64,000 bases of DNA from Clostridioides difficile_D. GTDB taxonomy: Bacteria > Bacillota > Clostridia > Peptostreptococcales > Peptostreptococcaceae. Below the pieces are notes generated by a model. That model was not told the origin of the DNA. It saw only the letters and a list, made by a program, of their open reading frames with translations, and searched no databases. Positions within the stretch are counted from its first letter, which is position 1. Each line of letters starts with the position of its first letter. Positions 51,906 through 60,542 of this stretch are shown here, in pieces. The position numbers were made by a program, and so were the translations under genes. Location of the stretch: the NCBI GenBank assembly GCA_945861085.1, contig OX244046.1, positions 3,844,001-3,908,000 of the forward strand, given 5' to 3'.

Positions 51906-52871
51906 TTATTTTTGAATTTCAAGTTCTCTAACTTCATTGACTTCATCTAAATTCATTTTTTCACCTATATTATTGTATAACACATCGTTATCTTTATCAA
52001 ATTCATTACAAACATGTTTTAAATACTTTATAAAATCTTCCTTAAGGTCTTCTTTCTTTAGGGCGAAATCAACAGTAGCTTCTAAAAATCCTAGCTTATC
52101 ACCAACATCATATCTCTTACCTTCAAAATTATACGCATACATAGCTTCTTTCTTAGATAATATTTTTAAAGCATCTGTCAGTTGCACCTCTCCACCTTTA
52201 CCTGGTGGTAAATCCTTAAGAATGTCAAAGATTTCAGGAGTTATTATATATCTACCTAAAATAGCAATATTTGAAGGAGCTTTTCCTGGCTCTGGCTTTT
52301 CTACCATATCTTTGACCTTATAAACTCTACCTTCTATATTTTTTGCTTCTATTATACCATATTTATTAGTATCTTCTTGATTCACTTTTTGAACACCTAA
52401 TATTGTAGTTCTATACTCTTCATATGCATCTGTTAGTTGCTTTAAACAAGGTACATCATTGTCTACAATATCATCACCTAACATTACTGCAAAAGGCTCA
52501 TCACCTATAAAATGCCTAGCACAATAAATTGCATCTCCCAACCCCTTTGGCTCTTTCTGTCTTATATAATGTATGTTAATCATGTTAGATATATTTTGTA
52601 CTATCTCTAATAGTTCTTTCTTACCTTTTTTCTCTAAATCAAGTTCCAATTCTACGGATTTATCAAAGTGGTCTTCAATAGACTTTTTATTTCTACCTGT
52701 TATTATTAGTATTTCCTCTATTCCTGAGGCCACAGCTTCTTCTATTATGTATTGTAGAGTTGGTTTATCAACTATTGGTAACATTTCTTTTGGTTGTGCC
52801 TTTGTAGCTGGCAAAAATCTAGTTCCTAAACCTGCTGCTGGTATTACAGCTTTTTTAACTTTAACTTGCAT
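51906..52871 (-). CDS. galU: UTP-glucose-1-phosphate uridylyltransferase GalU
   Basis: The 321-aa enzyme makes UDP-glucose for glycolipids and surface polymers. KKAVIPAAGLGTRFLPATKAQPKEMLPIVDKP is the nucleotide-binding start (signature shortened: GLGTRFLPATKA), and MLGDDIVDND, VEKPEPGKAPSNIAILGRYI and LPPGKGGEVQLTDAL follow. The start MQVKVKKAV is chosen because GGGAGA lies 8 bases upstream. It reads into the 36-aa membrane protein gene. Confidence 0.95.
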   Translation of the reverse strand: MQVKVKKAVIPAAGLGTRFLPATKAQPKEMLPIVDKPTLQYIIEEAVASGIEEILIITGRNKKSIEDHFDKSVELELDLEKKGKKELLEIVQNISNMINIHYIRQKEPKGLGDAIYCARHFIGDEPFAVMLGDDIVDNDVPCLKQLTDAYEEYRTTILGVQKVNQEDTNKYGIIEAKNIEGRVYKVKDMVEKPEPGKAPSNIAILGRYIITPEIFDILKDLPPGKGGEVQLTDALKILSKKEAMYAYNFEGKRYDVGDKLGFLEATVDFALKKEDLKEDFIKYLKHVCNEFDKDNDVLYNNIGEKMNLDEVNEVRELEIQK

Positions 52872-52898
52872 AGAATCATCTCCCACTAATTAATAAAT

Positions 52899-52924
52899 AA
52901 AAAGCCCTATCTTGATAGGACTTT
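52899..52924 (-). terminator. Terminator after the PepF-like gene
   Basis: AAAGTCCTATC pairs with GATAGGGCTTT (one mismatch) with a short loop and a TTTTTATTTA tail on the minus strand. Confidence 0.8.
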
Positions 52925-52984
52925 AAACTTTTAGTATATTTTATCATTAATTCGATATATTTACCATGTGGATTATAATAATCT

Positions 52985-54877
52985 TTATAATAGCTTTTCA
53001 AGTTCTGCTACTAAGCTGTCAAATTTTTTGATTGTATTTTCTATAGGTTTTGTATTAGTTAAATTTATACCACTTGATTTTAACAAATTTATTGGATAAT
53101 CTGAACTTCCTTTTTTAAGAAAACTTATATAGTTATCTGAACCATTTTTTAATATGTCTTGGGCAAAACTTACTCCTGCACTACAACCTGTAGCATATTT
53201 ATAGACATAGAAACTATTATAAAAATGTGGGATTCTCGCCCATCCGACCTTAGATAATTGGTCTAATTCATAGCTTTGTCCATAATATTTTTTAAGAAGT
53301 TGTCCCCAAACATCATTTAATACTAATGCATTTACACTTTTTCCTTTTTCTACTAACTCATGTATAGTTTTTTCAAATTCAGCATACATAGTTTGTGTAT
53401 AAAGAGTGTCTTTTATCAAGTCTAAATATTGTGTTATATAATAAGCTTTTTCATCGTTACCTTTAGCCTCTCTTATAAGCATCTCATAAAGTAATGCTTC
53501 ATTAGTTGTGGATGCAACCTCGTGAGTAAATATAGACGGATTTGAATTCAAATAATTCTGATTCTTAGAGCTTAGGTATTCGTATACAGCATGACCAAGT
53601 TCATGCGATAAAGTTGAAACTGAACCTAATGAATTATTATAATTTAAAAGTATATATGGATGATTTTCATAAACAGAGAGGCAGTATCCACCACTTACTT
53701 TATTTTCATGTGAATAAACATCTATCCATTTTTCATTGAAAGCTTTATATACTACATCATTGTATTCTTTTCCTAAAGGTGATAATGCTGAATATACTAT
53801 ACTTTGTGCCTTTTCATAGTTAATATTATTATCAGCAGCCTTAACTATAGGCACAAACATATCATATGAATGAACCTTGTCTAACTTTAAGACTTTTTTT
53901 CTTAAATCTATATATTTGTGTAGACTGTCCATATTGCTATTTACAGTCCTTATTAAGTTATTATATACTTTTTCATCTACATTATCAGATTCCAAATACA
54001 TCTCTAAAGAAGACTCATAACCTCTCTCCTGAGAATAAAAAATATTTTTTTTAACTTGACCAGTAATCAAACCTGCAATTGTATTTATATTATCATTGTA
54101 AGTTATGAGTTCATCTTGATAAGCTTTTTTTCTATTTTCTCTATCTGGCGATTCTAATTCACTCGCATATTGAGCTGGTGTCAAATTAGTTTTTCTATCC
54201 ATATTTCTAAATAACTCATATACTTGACTTGGAAGATTGCTTATTGAAGATACTTTACTTAGAATATCCTCTGATTTATCGTCTAAGTAATGTACTTTAT
54301 TTCTTCTTATATCTCTTAAATATGCACCATATTTTCTATTTATATTTTTATTTGAAACAATTTTCTTATAATCTTTGTTTGATAATTTTAGTATTTCTAA
54401 TTCTAAGTCTGAACAAATCCCCATATAATTACCATAAGATTTACTTATGCTATCATTCATATCTAAGTATTTATATGAATTTTTATTAGTATCTTGTTTT
54501 AGTTTTACATAGGCAGAAAGCTTATTTAGTCTTATATCAAGTTTTTCTTTAATATTTAAGGCAAAAGACAAATGTGTTGGTGATTTTGTTACTTTACCTA
54601 TGTAATTTTTCAACTCTTTAGTATCTTTATCAAAACTCTTAAGTTCTTTTTTCCATTGGTCATCACTTTTAAACAAAGATTGCAAGTTCCAACATGTTTT
54701 TTCATAATCTATTTCTTGTTTTTTTTCAGCATCATCTTCAGTATCATTATTATTCATGACAGTCATTGCTCCATCATTATTCTTTTGATATCCTTGGTCA
54801 GCTTTTATACTTATTATTAACATGCAAAAAATAGAAATAAATAAAGGTATTATTGCTTTGCACAATTTTCTATTCAT
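52985..54877 (-). CDS. Exported oligoendopeptidase F-like zinc peptidase (M3 family)
   Basis: The 630-aa protein has the M3 zinc motif HELGHAVYEYL at about residue 425 and a downstream zinc Glu in FTHEVASTTNEALLYEML. The N-terminus (MNRKLCKAIIPLFISIFCML, then IISIKADQG) is a signal peptide or anchor, unlike cytoplasmic PepF, so it probably acts outside the membrane on short peptides. The start is fixed by AAAGGA 9 bases upstream. That ribosome site is inside a terminator-like hairpin. It lies downstream of spoIIE across a 350-base gap. Confidence 0.9.
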   Translation of the reverse strand: MNRKLCKAIIPLFISIFCMLIISIKADQGYQKNNDGAMTVMNNNDTEDDAEKKQEIDYEKTCWNLQSLFKSDDQWKKELKSFDKDTKELKNYIGKVTKSPTHLSFALNIKEKLDIRLNKLSAYVKLKQDTNKNSYKYLDMNDSISKSYGNYMGICSDLELEILKLSNKDYKKIVSNKNINRKYGAYLRDIRRNKVHYLDDKSEDILSKVSSISNLPSQVYELFRNMDRKTNLTPAQYASELESPDRENRKKAYQDELITYNDNINTIAGLITGQVKKNIFYSQERGYESSLEMYLESDNVDEKVYNNLIRTVNSNMDSLHKYIDLRKKVLKLDKVHSYDMFVPIVKAADNNINYEKAQSIVYSALSPLGKEYNDVVYKAFNEKWIDVYSHENKVSGGYCLSVYENHPYILLNYNNSLGSVSTLSHELGHAVYEYLSSKNQNYLNSNPSIFTHEVASTTNEALLYEMLIREAKGNDEKAYYITQYLDLIKDTLYTQTMYAEFEKTIHELVEKGKSVNALVLNDVWGQLLKKYYGQSYELDQLSKVGWARIPHFYNSFYVYKYATGCSAGVSFAQDILKNGSDNYISFLKKGSSDYPINLLKSSGINLTNTKPIENTIKKFDSLVAELEKLL

Positions 54878-54927
54878 AAAAAGCCATCCTTTCAATAAAT
54901 TTACTTAATAATAGGATGGCTTTTTTT
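54878..54927 (-). promoter_or_regulatory. Terminator-like hairpin covering the PepF-like ribosome site
   Basis: A perfect 13-bp stem (AAAAAGCCATCCT and complement) with a 22-base loop. On the minus strand the 3' arm contains AAAGGATGG, the ribosome site, and its T5 end touches the start ATG. It can act as an attenuator, an RBS mask, or a terminator in the plus direction (TTTTTTT). Confidence 0.7.
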
Positions 54928-54978
54928 AGATATATTATTCAATTATTCATACTATATAAATAAATATCGAATTAATAG

Positions 54979-55213
54979 TTATCCACATAATAATCAACAT
55001 ATTCACAGGCTTTATTTACATAGAAATTTAGTTATTTCAACATGAATCTCTTTTAATAATAGCTTTTGTTTTTTCTTTTTTTACATTTTATTAACATTTA
55101 TGCCATACTTATCAACAAATTTTGTTGATTTATATGTTTTTTTTGTTAATAACTATACTTTTTTCAAAAGTCTATTAACATATTATACACAAGTTATCCA
55201 CATCTTATACACA
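54979..55213. other. Cluster of DnaA-box-like sequences
   Basis: Four perfect TTATNCACA matches on the plus strand: TTATCCACA at 54979 and 55194, TTATACACA at 55183 and 55205. TTATCAACA at 55109 is one base off. A palindrome ATCAACAAATTTTGTTGAT lies at 55111-55129. The whole gap is very AT-rich and no gene is seen. Single matches occur elsewhere by chance, but not in clusters like this. Confidence 0.6.
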
Positions 55214-55227
55214 GAATTTTGTAAACT

Positions 55228-57600
55228 TTATTTTGTACATATTTTCGTAACTAAAACAGTCATGTCATCTTCGATTTGTAACGCTTGTAACTCTAATGCT
55301 CTATCTAATATTAAATTTGAAATTTCCTTTGGATTTGTAGTCTCTATATTCTTTAAGAAGTATATTAACCAATTATCTCCTAAATTGTTATTTCTTCCTG
55401 CATCTACAATTCCATCAGAAACCATTATAACATAGTCTCCTTCCTTAACTTTTACATTTTTTCTATCAATTTTTACATCTGATAATATACCCACAGGCAA
55501 TGATGATGATGATATTAAATCGACTTCTCCATCTTCTCTTTTTATATAGGTAGAACACGCTCCCATCTTTATAGTTTCTAAGCAACCTCGTTTTAAATCT
55601 AAAATTCCTAAATCTAGAGTTGAAAACATCTCTTCTGAAGACTTTAATAACAACATATTATTTATAGTATCAATAACTATTTCGTCTTTAATTTTTGCAT
55701 CTATCATTTTTTCCAATATATCAATAGTGGCAGAAGATTCTTCATATGCTTTTTTACCTTTTCCCATACCATCACTTATAGCCATCATATATTTACCATC
55801 ATTTATTTCCATGTATGTGTAATTATCTCCACAAAGAATATGTCCATCCCTTGACATTGCTGAAACTTCTGTAACAGCCTTATATTTTTGGGATTTAACG
55901 AATGTTGCTTTACATTTACCTCCTAAACAATGACACCCTATTTTTCTAACAGACATACTCTCACCTACTAAGTCTGAAATTATGTTTACAATTTTATCTT
56001 CACACATACATCCATCATGGCAAGTTTTCTTTTCTATTGATATTTCAAATTCACTGTTACTCTTTGTTAAATAACTTACTTTATCAACTGTTATGTCATA
56101 TCTTTCTAATTGCTCATATATATTTTTTTCTTTTTCTATATCCAACATTATATCGCCCTCTAAATCCTGAGATAACGATTTAATTGATTTTGAAATACTT
56201 CTTATCTGATTTGCTATTAACTTTCTACTTTCTGAAAACTTCACACTCCAATCATAATCTAATACAAACATTTTGTAATAGTGATTTGATATTTTCACTA
56301 TTGACTCTGGTTTCATACATTCCTTTCTAAAATTTTTAGGTATATCGTTTAGACTTAACTCTCCTTTCTCCTCAATTTTTTCAAGAATGTTATATATCAT
56401 AGTGTATGTATGATTAAATCTTGATTCCCAGCACATTCTTCTCATACTACAACTTTTACATTCATCATTATGAATCATATCTATTACATTAGCTATATCC
56501 CTTTGGTCTAGCACCTTATCTTTTTCTCTTATCTTATCAAATGTATCTGCAAGGTCGTCATAAGTTTTATAAATACTGTTCAATCGACTATTAGTTAAGT
56601 TCTTGCTTCTCATAATATAATCGTATACGATTTCATTTGAAGCTACATTACTTTTTATTAATTTTTCAATCTTATTAAATAACCTCTCTGGCAACACTAT
56701 AACTATTAAACAACCCAATAATATATCTCTTAATTGCATCATATTAGAAGCAATACCAGAAGTATATAGGTATATTATTGTCCAACTTAGAATATATCCT
56801 AGTATACAGAAATATTTATTTATTTTATTAAATGCACCACTTATTAATCCTGAAAAAGAATATATCCCCATATAAATAGCTGATGTCATATTATTTAAAA
56901 TAGATGCTACTCCAATAATTACACCACTAGATGCTCCCATGGTAGCTCCACCTACTATTGAGGTCAGTAGTATCAATACGGTTGATAAAATGGTCCTTAT
57001 TGATATTCCAAACAAGGATATATCTCCTATCCCCATTATGCTAAAGGTTAGCAGCAAGCTTATTGATATAGCTTCTTCTGTCCGTACAGACATCCTATTG
57101 TTGACATTGGCCATTAAACCTATACCATAAGAAAACACATATATAGATATAAACATTATTATTGCTTCTACTCCTGCTATAAGAAGATTATACACATACC
57201 TATTTGAAAAGAAAGCCTGTCCCATGGAGATTGGAAGTAATACTATTGCACCTATAAATGCAACCTTAGCAATTGAATCTGACAATTTTAATTTTTTATT
57301 CATAGCCATAAATATTGTAAGGCACACAGCATATTTTGCTACATTTCCAAAATCATTAGATGATAACAATATTCCTAATAATGTTGATATGAATACAGGT
57401 ATCTTGTACTTATCAATCTTTGATGCACATATAAAAAAAGCAATTCCTAAGGGAGCTACAGAGTCTACTATAATAGACCTACTAAGTAAAAATCCCATTA
57501 CAGCGAATGCCGCCGTAGTAAAATCAATATATCCGCTTATTAATTTTATGACATTTGGTTTTACAGTCTTATTCTTCACAACTGCTACACTTCTTTGCAT
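55228..57600 (-). CDS. spoIIE: Stage II sporulation protein E (SpoIIE phosphatase)
   Basis: The 790-aa protein dephosphorylates the SpoIIAA anti-anti-sigma factor to switch on sigma-F in the forespore. About ten membrane segments fill residues 20-320. A linker region (about 320-560) has a Cys cluster (CKSCSMRRMCW). The PP2C domain (about 575-785) has ISDGMGKGKKAYEESSATI and IQDDMTVL-type metal ligands (IEDDMTVLVTK). The GAGGAGG ribosome site lies 7 bases before ATG but within a stem-loop. It is part of the conserved divIC-yabP-yabQ region. Confidence 0.96.
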   Translation of the reverse strand: MQRSVAVVKNKTVKPNVIKLISGYIDFTTAAFAVMGFLLSRSIIVDSVAPLGIAFFICASKIDKYKIPVFISTLLGILLSSNDFGNVAKYAVCLTIFMAMNKKLKLSDSIAKVAFIGAIVLLPISMGQAFFSNRYVYNLLIAGVEAIIMFISIYVFSYGIGLMANVNNRMSVRTEEAISISLLLTFSIMGIGDISLFGISIRTILSTVLILLTSIVGGATMGASSGVIIGVASILNNMTSAIYMGIYSFSGLISGAFNKINKYFCILGYILSWTIIYLYTSGIASNMMQLRDILLGCLIVIVLPERLFNKIEKLIKSNVASNEIVYDYIMRSKNLTNSRLNSIYKTYDDLADTFDKIREKDKVLDQRDIANVIDMIHNDECKSCSMRRMCWESRFNHTYTMIYNILEKIEEKGELSLNDIPKNFRKECMKPESIVKISNHYYKMFVLDYDWSVKFSESRKLIANQIRSISKSIKSLSQDLEGDIMLDIEKEKNIYEQLERYDITVDKVSYLTKSNSEFEISIEKKTCHDGCMCEDKIVNIISDLVGESMSVRKIGCHCLGGKCKATFVKSQKYKAVTEVSAMSRDGHILCGDNYTYMEINDGKYMMAISDGMGKGKKAYEESSATIDILEKMIDAKIKDEIVIDTINNMLLLKSSEEMFSTLDLGILDLKRGCLETIKMGACSTYIKREDGEVDLISSSSLPVGILSDVKIDRKNVKVKEGDYVIMVSDGIVDAGRNNNLGDNWLIYFLKNIETTNPKEISNLILDRALELQALQIEDDMTVLVTKICTK

Positions 57601-57659
57601 AAAAAAACCTCCTCTTTTGTTTATATTAAGAATTGTAACAAAGAGGAGTAATTTTTTTT
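57601..57659 (-). promoter_or_regulatory. Terminator-like hairpin covering the spoIIE ribosome site
   Basis: On the minus strand CTCCTCTTTGTT pairs with AACAAAAGAGGAG (one bulged base), and outer A and T runs can extend it. The 3' arm holds the ribosome site GAGGAGG and is followed by TTTTTTT and the ATG. It could end ppx transcripts, attenuate spoIIE, or mask its ribosome site. Confidence 0.7.
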
Positions 57660-57689
57660 GTCATAATCGGTTTTAAAAATCAAAAAATA

Positions 57690-58610
57690 TTAATACATTT
57701 TTTTTGACTTTTGACATATTAAGCCTTCCAAATTATCGTATTCACTTACGGTTATTTCTTCTATTTCTAATTTTTCCATTATTATATTCAATATTTTTAC
57801 ACCAGCAGTTATAATATCCGCACGTTTTTCTTGTAGCCCTTTTAAGTTCTTTTTATCACTTAATGTCATCTTTATTAATTTTTGTAGAATTTCTTCTATT
57901 TCTTTTTTGTGTATTTTACTGTTATGTATTTTTTCCATAGAGTAAATTTCTAATTCTTGATTCATTGCTGATAATGATGTAATCGTGCCACCTATACCTA
58001 TAAGAGTTTTTAATCCTATTTCTTTTATATAATTTAAAGTTTCATCAATCTCATTATATATAAATGAACTCATAGCCTTAAACTCTTCATCTTCAATAAT
58101 ATCATGTTTCAAAAATCTCTCTGTCATTCTAAGAGCTCCTACATTTTCACTTTTATTAAATTTAATTCCCTCTGAGTCACCTATAATAAATTCTGTTGAA
58201 CCTCCTCCAATATCTATAACAATAATAGTATCATCACCTTGTATTCCTTCTAAGACCCCCTTAAATCCCAAATTTGATTCTTCTATTCCTGTAACTATAT
58301 CAATATCTATTCCAGTTTCTTCTTTTGCCAGTTTAACAAAATAATCTCCATTTTTACTATCTCTAAGAGCAGATGTCCCCATACAATAAATTTTTTCACA
58401 CTTTTCATCATTACACTTATCAGAAAATTCTTTTAATGCTTTTATATTTCTTTGAATAGCATCTTCCCTTATATATCCTTTACTATCTACACCATGACCA
58501 ATTCTAGTTGTATTAACAAATTTTTTTCTGTTTATGAAATTTCCATCTCTATAATCTGATATCAATAATCTCATTGAGTTTGTCCCAATATCTATAGCTC
58601 CTACTTTCAT
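57690..58610 (-). CDS. Exopolyphosphatase / pppGpp phosphohydrolase (Ppx/GppA family)
   Basis: The 306-aa protein has the actin-like ATPase fold: KVGAIDIGTNSMRLLISDY (2-20), IYCMGTSALRDS and VIDIGGGSTEFIIGD (about 135-150), and LIGIGGTITSLSAM. It hydrolyses polyphosphate or (p)ppGpp. The start MKVGAIDIG is chosen since GAGGAGG lies 9 bases upstream. Its length of about 300 aa is the short form without the HD domain. It lies between divIC and spoIIE. Confidence 0.92.
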   Translation of the reverse strand: MKVGAIDIGTNSMRLLISDYRDGNFINRKKFVNTTRIGHGVDSKGYIREDAIQRNIKALKEFSDKCNDEKCEKIYCMGTSALRDSKNGDYFVKLAKEETGIDIDIVTGIEESNLGFKGVLEGIQGDDTIIVIDIGGGSTEFIIGDSEGIKFNKSENVGALRMTERFLKHDIIEDEEFKAMSSFIYNEIDETLNYIKEIGLKTLIGIGGTITSLSAMNQELEIYSMEKIHNSKIHKKEIEEILQKLIKMTLSDKKNLKGLQEKRADIITAGVKILNIIMEKLEIEEITVSEYDNLEGLICQKSKKMY

Positions 58611-58635
58611 TATAAAATACCTCCTCAATAAAAAC

Positions 58636-58666
58636 AAAAAGCCATCCTTAACTGAATGACTTTTTT
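58636..58666 (-). terminator. Terminator between divIC and ppx
   Basis: AAAAAGTCAT pairs with ATGGCTTTTT (one mismatch) on the minus strand with a T-rich tail (TTTTTGTTTTT). Confidence 0.7.
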
Positions 58667-58721
58667 ATTAAATCTTAAATTTTAAAATCAATACATCTGT
58701 AAACTTATTAGCAAGTTTTAA

Positions 58722-59006
58722 TCAACGATTTATATCTACATAAACTGTTTCATTAGGCTTTACCATGTTTAATCTTTTTCTTGCTATTTCTTCTAAGTCT
58801 CCTTCATATGATTTTTCATCCTTCTTTAAGCTGTTTATTTGTATTTCAGTCTTTTTTAATTGTTTATTTAGACTTGCTATTTCTTTTTTATATTCATTAG
58901 CTTTTGTGTACTCAAATACAAACCCTGTCATCATACTAAAAATTGATATTCCTAAAAATAAACTGATAACAACAATCTGTCCTGAAAATTTTTTTCTTAA
59001 GTTCAT
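58722..59006 (-). CDS. divIC: Septum formation initiator DivIC/FtsB-like
   Basis: The 94-aa protein has one transmembrane segment (about 10-30) followed by a coiled coil (NEYKKEIASLNKQLKKTEIQ) and a short end VKPNETVYVDINR. It is the DivIC/FtsB partner of FtsL in the division complex. It lies 5 bases after yabQ, the usual firmicute order. Confidence 0.9.
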   Translation of the reverse strand: MNLRKKFSGQIVVISLFLGISIFSMMTGFVFEYTKANEYKKEIASLNKQLKKTEIQINSLKKDEKSYEGDLEEIARKRLNMVKPNETVYVDINR

Positions 59007-59011
59007 TTTTC

Positions 59012-59545
59012 CTACACCCTTTTTTTAGTTTTATTTTTTTTCTTCTTAGGTTTTGATTTTTTCTTGTTCTTTGATTTTTTACTTGATTTTCTTCTTATAC
59101 TTTTTCTTGTTGCTATAAATATGTTTGGTATATAAAATATAATATCAAATAGTAGGTGTAGTGAATAGATTATAACGTAATACAAATTGTTTAAAAAACT
59201 GACTATGTAGTGTGTAACTTTTTTAAAAGAATTCCTCACAAAACGAATTATTTTATTGATAATTGATAAAACAATTTTACTTATGGTGTTGTAGTATAAA
59301 ATAAAACCAATAAACAAAGCCACAAAATGGTAATATCTTAAATCAAAAAACTCTGTAAGGTTTATTGTCACGAATATTATAACTGTAGCTAGAAACCAAA
59401 ACAATACATCAAATATTATCGCAAAATAATTGATGGATTTAAAATTTCCTCTTAACCCTCTATAAAAATCAAACAACACCCCTATGAGTATTCCACCATA
59501 AATAGTAGCATAAAAAATGCTTACATCTTGAGTGAAAGGTATCAT
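59012..59545 (-). CDS. yabQ: Spore cortex biosynthesis protein YabQ
   Basis: The 177-aa membrane protein has about four hydrophobic segments in residues 5-150, starting IPFTQDVSIFYATIYGGILIG, a YabQ hallmark. The last 40 residues are almost all Lys, Arg and Ser, longer than I would expect. In Bacillus, YabQ is needed for cortex formation in the mother cell. It directly abuts yabP. Confidence 0.9.
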   Translation of the reverse strand: MIPFTQDVSIFYATIYGGILIGVLFDFYRGLRGNFKSINYFAIIFDVLFWFLATVIIFVTINLTEFFDLRYYHFVALFIGFILYYNTISKIVLSIINKIIRFVRNSFKKVTHYIVSFLNNLYYVIIYSLHLLFDIIFYIPNIFIATRKSIRRKSSKKSKNKKKSKPKKKKNKTKKRV

Positions 59546-59800
59546 CTATCTAAATACCTTTTTCAAGAAACTCTCTTGTGGCTTTTTAGGCTTTGCATAT
59601 ACGATAGAATTTATAGTTCCATCTATGCTAATTATATTTTCGTCTATACTTAGCTTGCTCATATCTAGGTTCTCGCCTTCAATTACCATCTCACCTACAG
59701 AAGTTTTAAGCTCTACTCTTTTGTCATTAAAAGAATATATGTGCTCAACTCCTGAAATAACCAGCTTTGATCTATCTTTCAAAGTTATGTTCTGTTCCAT
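59546..59800 (-). CDS. yabP: Sporulation protein YabP
   Basis: The 84-aa protein has the YabP fold pattern with NITLKDRSKLVISGVEHIYS and EMVIEGENLDMSKLSIDEN. It is required with YabQ for spore coat and cortex assembly in Bacillus. Its stop codon touches the yabQ start. No membrane segment is seen. Confidence 0.92.
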   Translation of the reverse strand: MEQNITLKDRSKLVISGVEHIYSFNDKRVELKTSVGEMVIEGENLDMSKLSIDENIISIDGTINSIVYAKPKKPQESFLKKVFR

Positions 59801-59861
59801 AATATCCCCCCAGTAAATATTTCACTAATACTACTATTAATATACTAGAGGACTATTAATT

Positions 59862-60104
59862 TTATTCTAAAATTTCGTACATTTCTTTTGCATCATTTTT
59901 TAATACATGCTCTTTTACTTCATTTATCTTAAACTTCATCTTCTTCTCTCCAAATTGTATTTCTAATGTGTCTCCAATATTTACTTCTGAAGAAGATTTA
60001 GCAACTTTTCCATTTATAGTGACAATTCCTTTATCGCATGCATCTTTAGCAACAGTTCTTCTCTTTATAATCCTAGATACCTTTAAAAACTTATCTAATC
60101 TCAT
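59862..60104 (-). CDS. rqcP: S4-domain RNA-binding protein (RqcP/YabO-like)
   Basis: The 80-aa protein is a single S4 domain: MRLDKFLKVSRIIKRRTVAK, then DACDKGIVTINGKVAKSS. RqcP (YabO/Hsp15 family) helps add alanine tails to stalled nascent chains with RqcH. The start is set by AAGGTGA 5 bases upstream; the longer GTG start lies inside it. It lies between hup and yabP as in Bacillus. Confidence 0.92.
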   Translation of the reverse strand: MRLDKFLKVSRIIKRRTVAKDACDKGIVTINGKVAKSSSEVNIGDTLEIQFGEKKMKFKINEVKEHVLKNDAKEMYEILE

Positions 60105-60130
60105 AATTATCACCTTCCTTAGTTCTATAG

Positions 60131-60161
60131 AAAAAGTGTGGTAAATTTATCCACACTTTTT
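60131..60161 (-). terminator. Terminator of hup
   Basis: Perfect 11-bp stem AAAAAGTGTGG with its complement and a 9-base loop, with a T5 end on the minus strand. It includes one TTATCCACA, taken as chance. Confidence 0.85.
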
Positions 60162-60175
60162 CACAAGATTTCTAA

Positions 60176-60454
60176 TTATCCATTTATTATATCCTTTAAT
60201 CCTTTTCCAGCTTTGAAAACTGGTGCTTTAGAAGCTGGTATATCTATAACTTGCTCTGGATCTCTTGGATTTCTTCCTTGTCTAGCAGCTCTTTCTCTTG
60301 TCTCAAATGTTCCAAATCCAACTAATTGAACTTTTTCATTATTTACTAGTGCATCTTGAACAGAACTCATAAATGCGTTTAACGCAGCTTCTGCTTCCTT
60401 CTTTGTTAATCCACTTTTTTCTGCCATCTTTGATACTAATTCAGCTTTATTCAC
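60176..60454 (-). CDS. hup: DNA-binding protein HU
   Basis: The 92-aa histone-like protein begins MNKAELVSKMAEKSGLTKKE and contains VQLVGFGTFETRERAARQGRNPRDPEQVIDIPA-type arm (GRNPRDPEQ about 56-64). It compacts DNA as a dimer. A good AGGAGG site precedes ATG. It is in its own short unit with a strong terminator and no obvious promoter recognised. Confidence 0.97.
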   Translation of the reverse strand: MNKAELVSKMAEKSGLTKKEAEAALNAFMSSVQDALVNNEKVQLVGFGTFETRERAARQGRNPRDPEQVIDIPASKAPVFKAGKGLKDIING

Positions 60455-60542
60455 GATATTTACCTCCTAAAAATGTTTATAATATAGACTTCTATCTTTG
60501 TGATAAAAGTTCTAGATTTTTGACAAATTTCCTTCCACAATT

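Noticed and set aside
54979..55213. Chromosomal replication origin
   Set aside because: DnaA-box-like motifs are present, but dnaA, dnaN, rpmH and similar origin genes are absent from the window, so a binding cluster is the more cautious reading.
55100..55435. Plus-strand frame across the DnaA-box cluster and the end of spoIIE
   Set aside because: No ribosome site, low-complexity Phe/Tyr/Leu content and overlap with the spoIIE phosphatase domain; the region is better explained by the AT-rich motif cluster.
60147..60155. TTATCCACA in the hup terminator as a DnaA box
   Set aside because: Single occurrence inside a terminator stem; one match in this AT-rich sequence is expected by chance.
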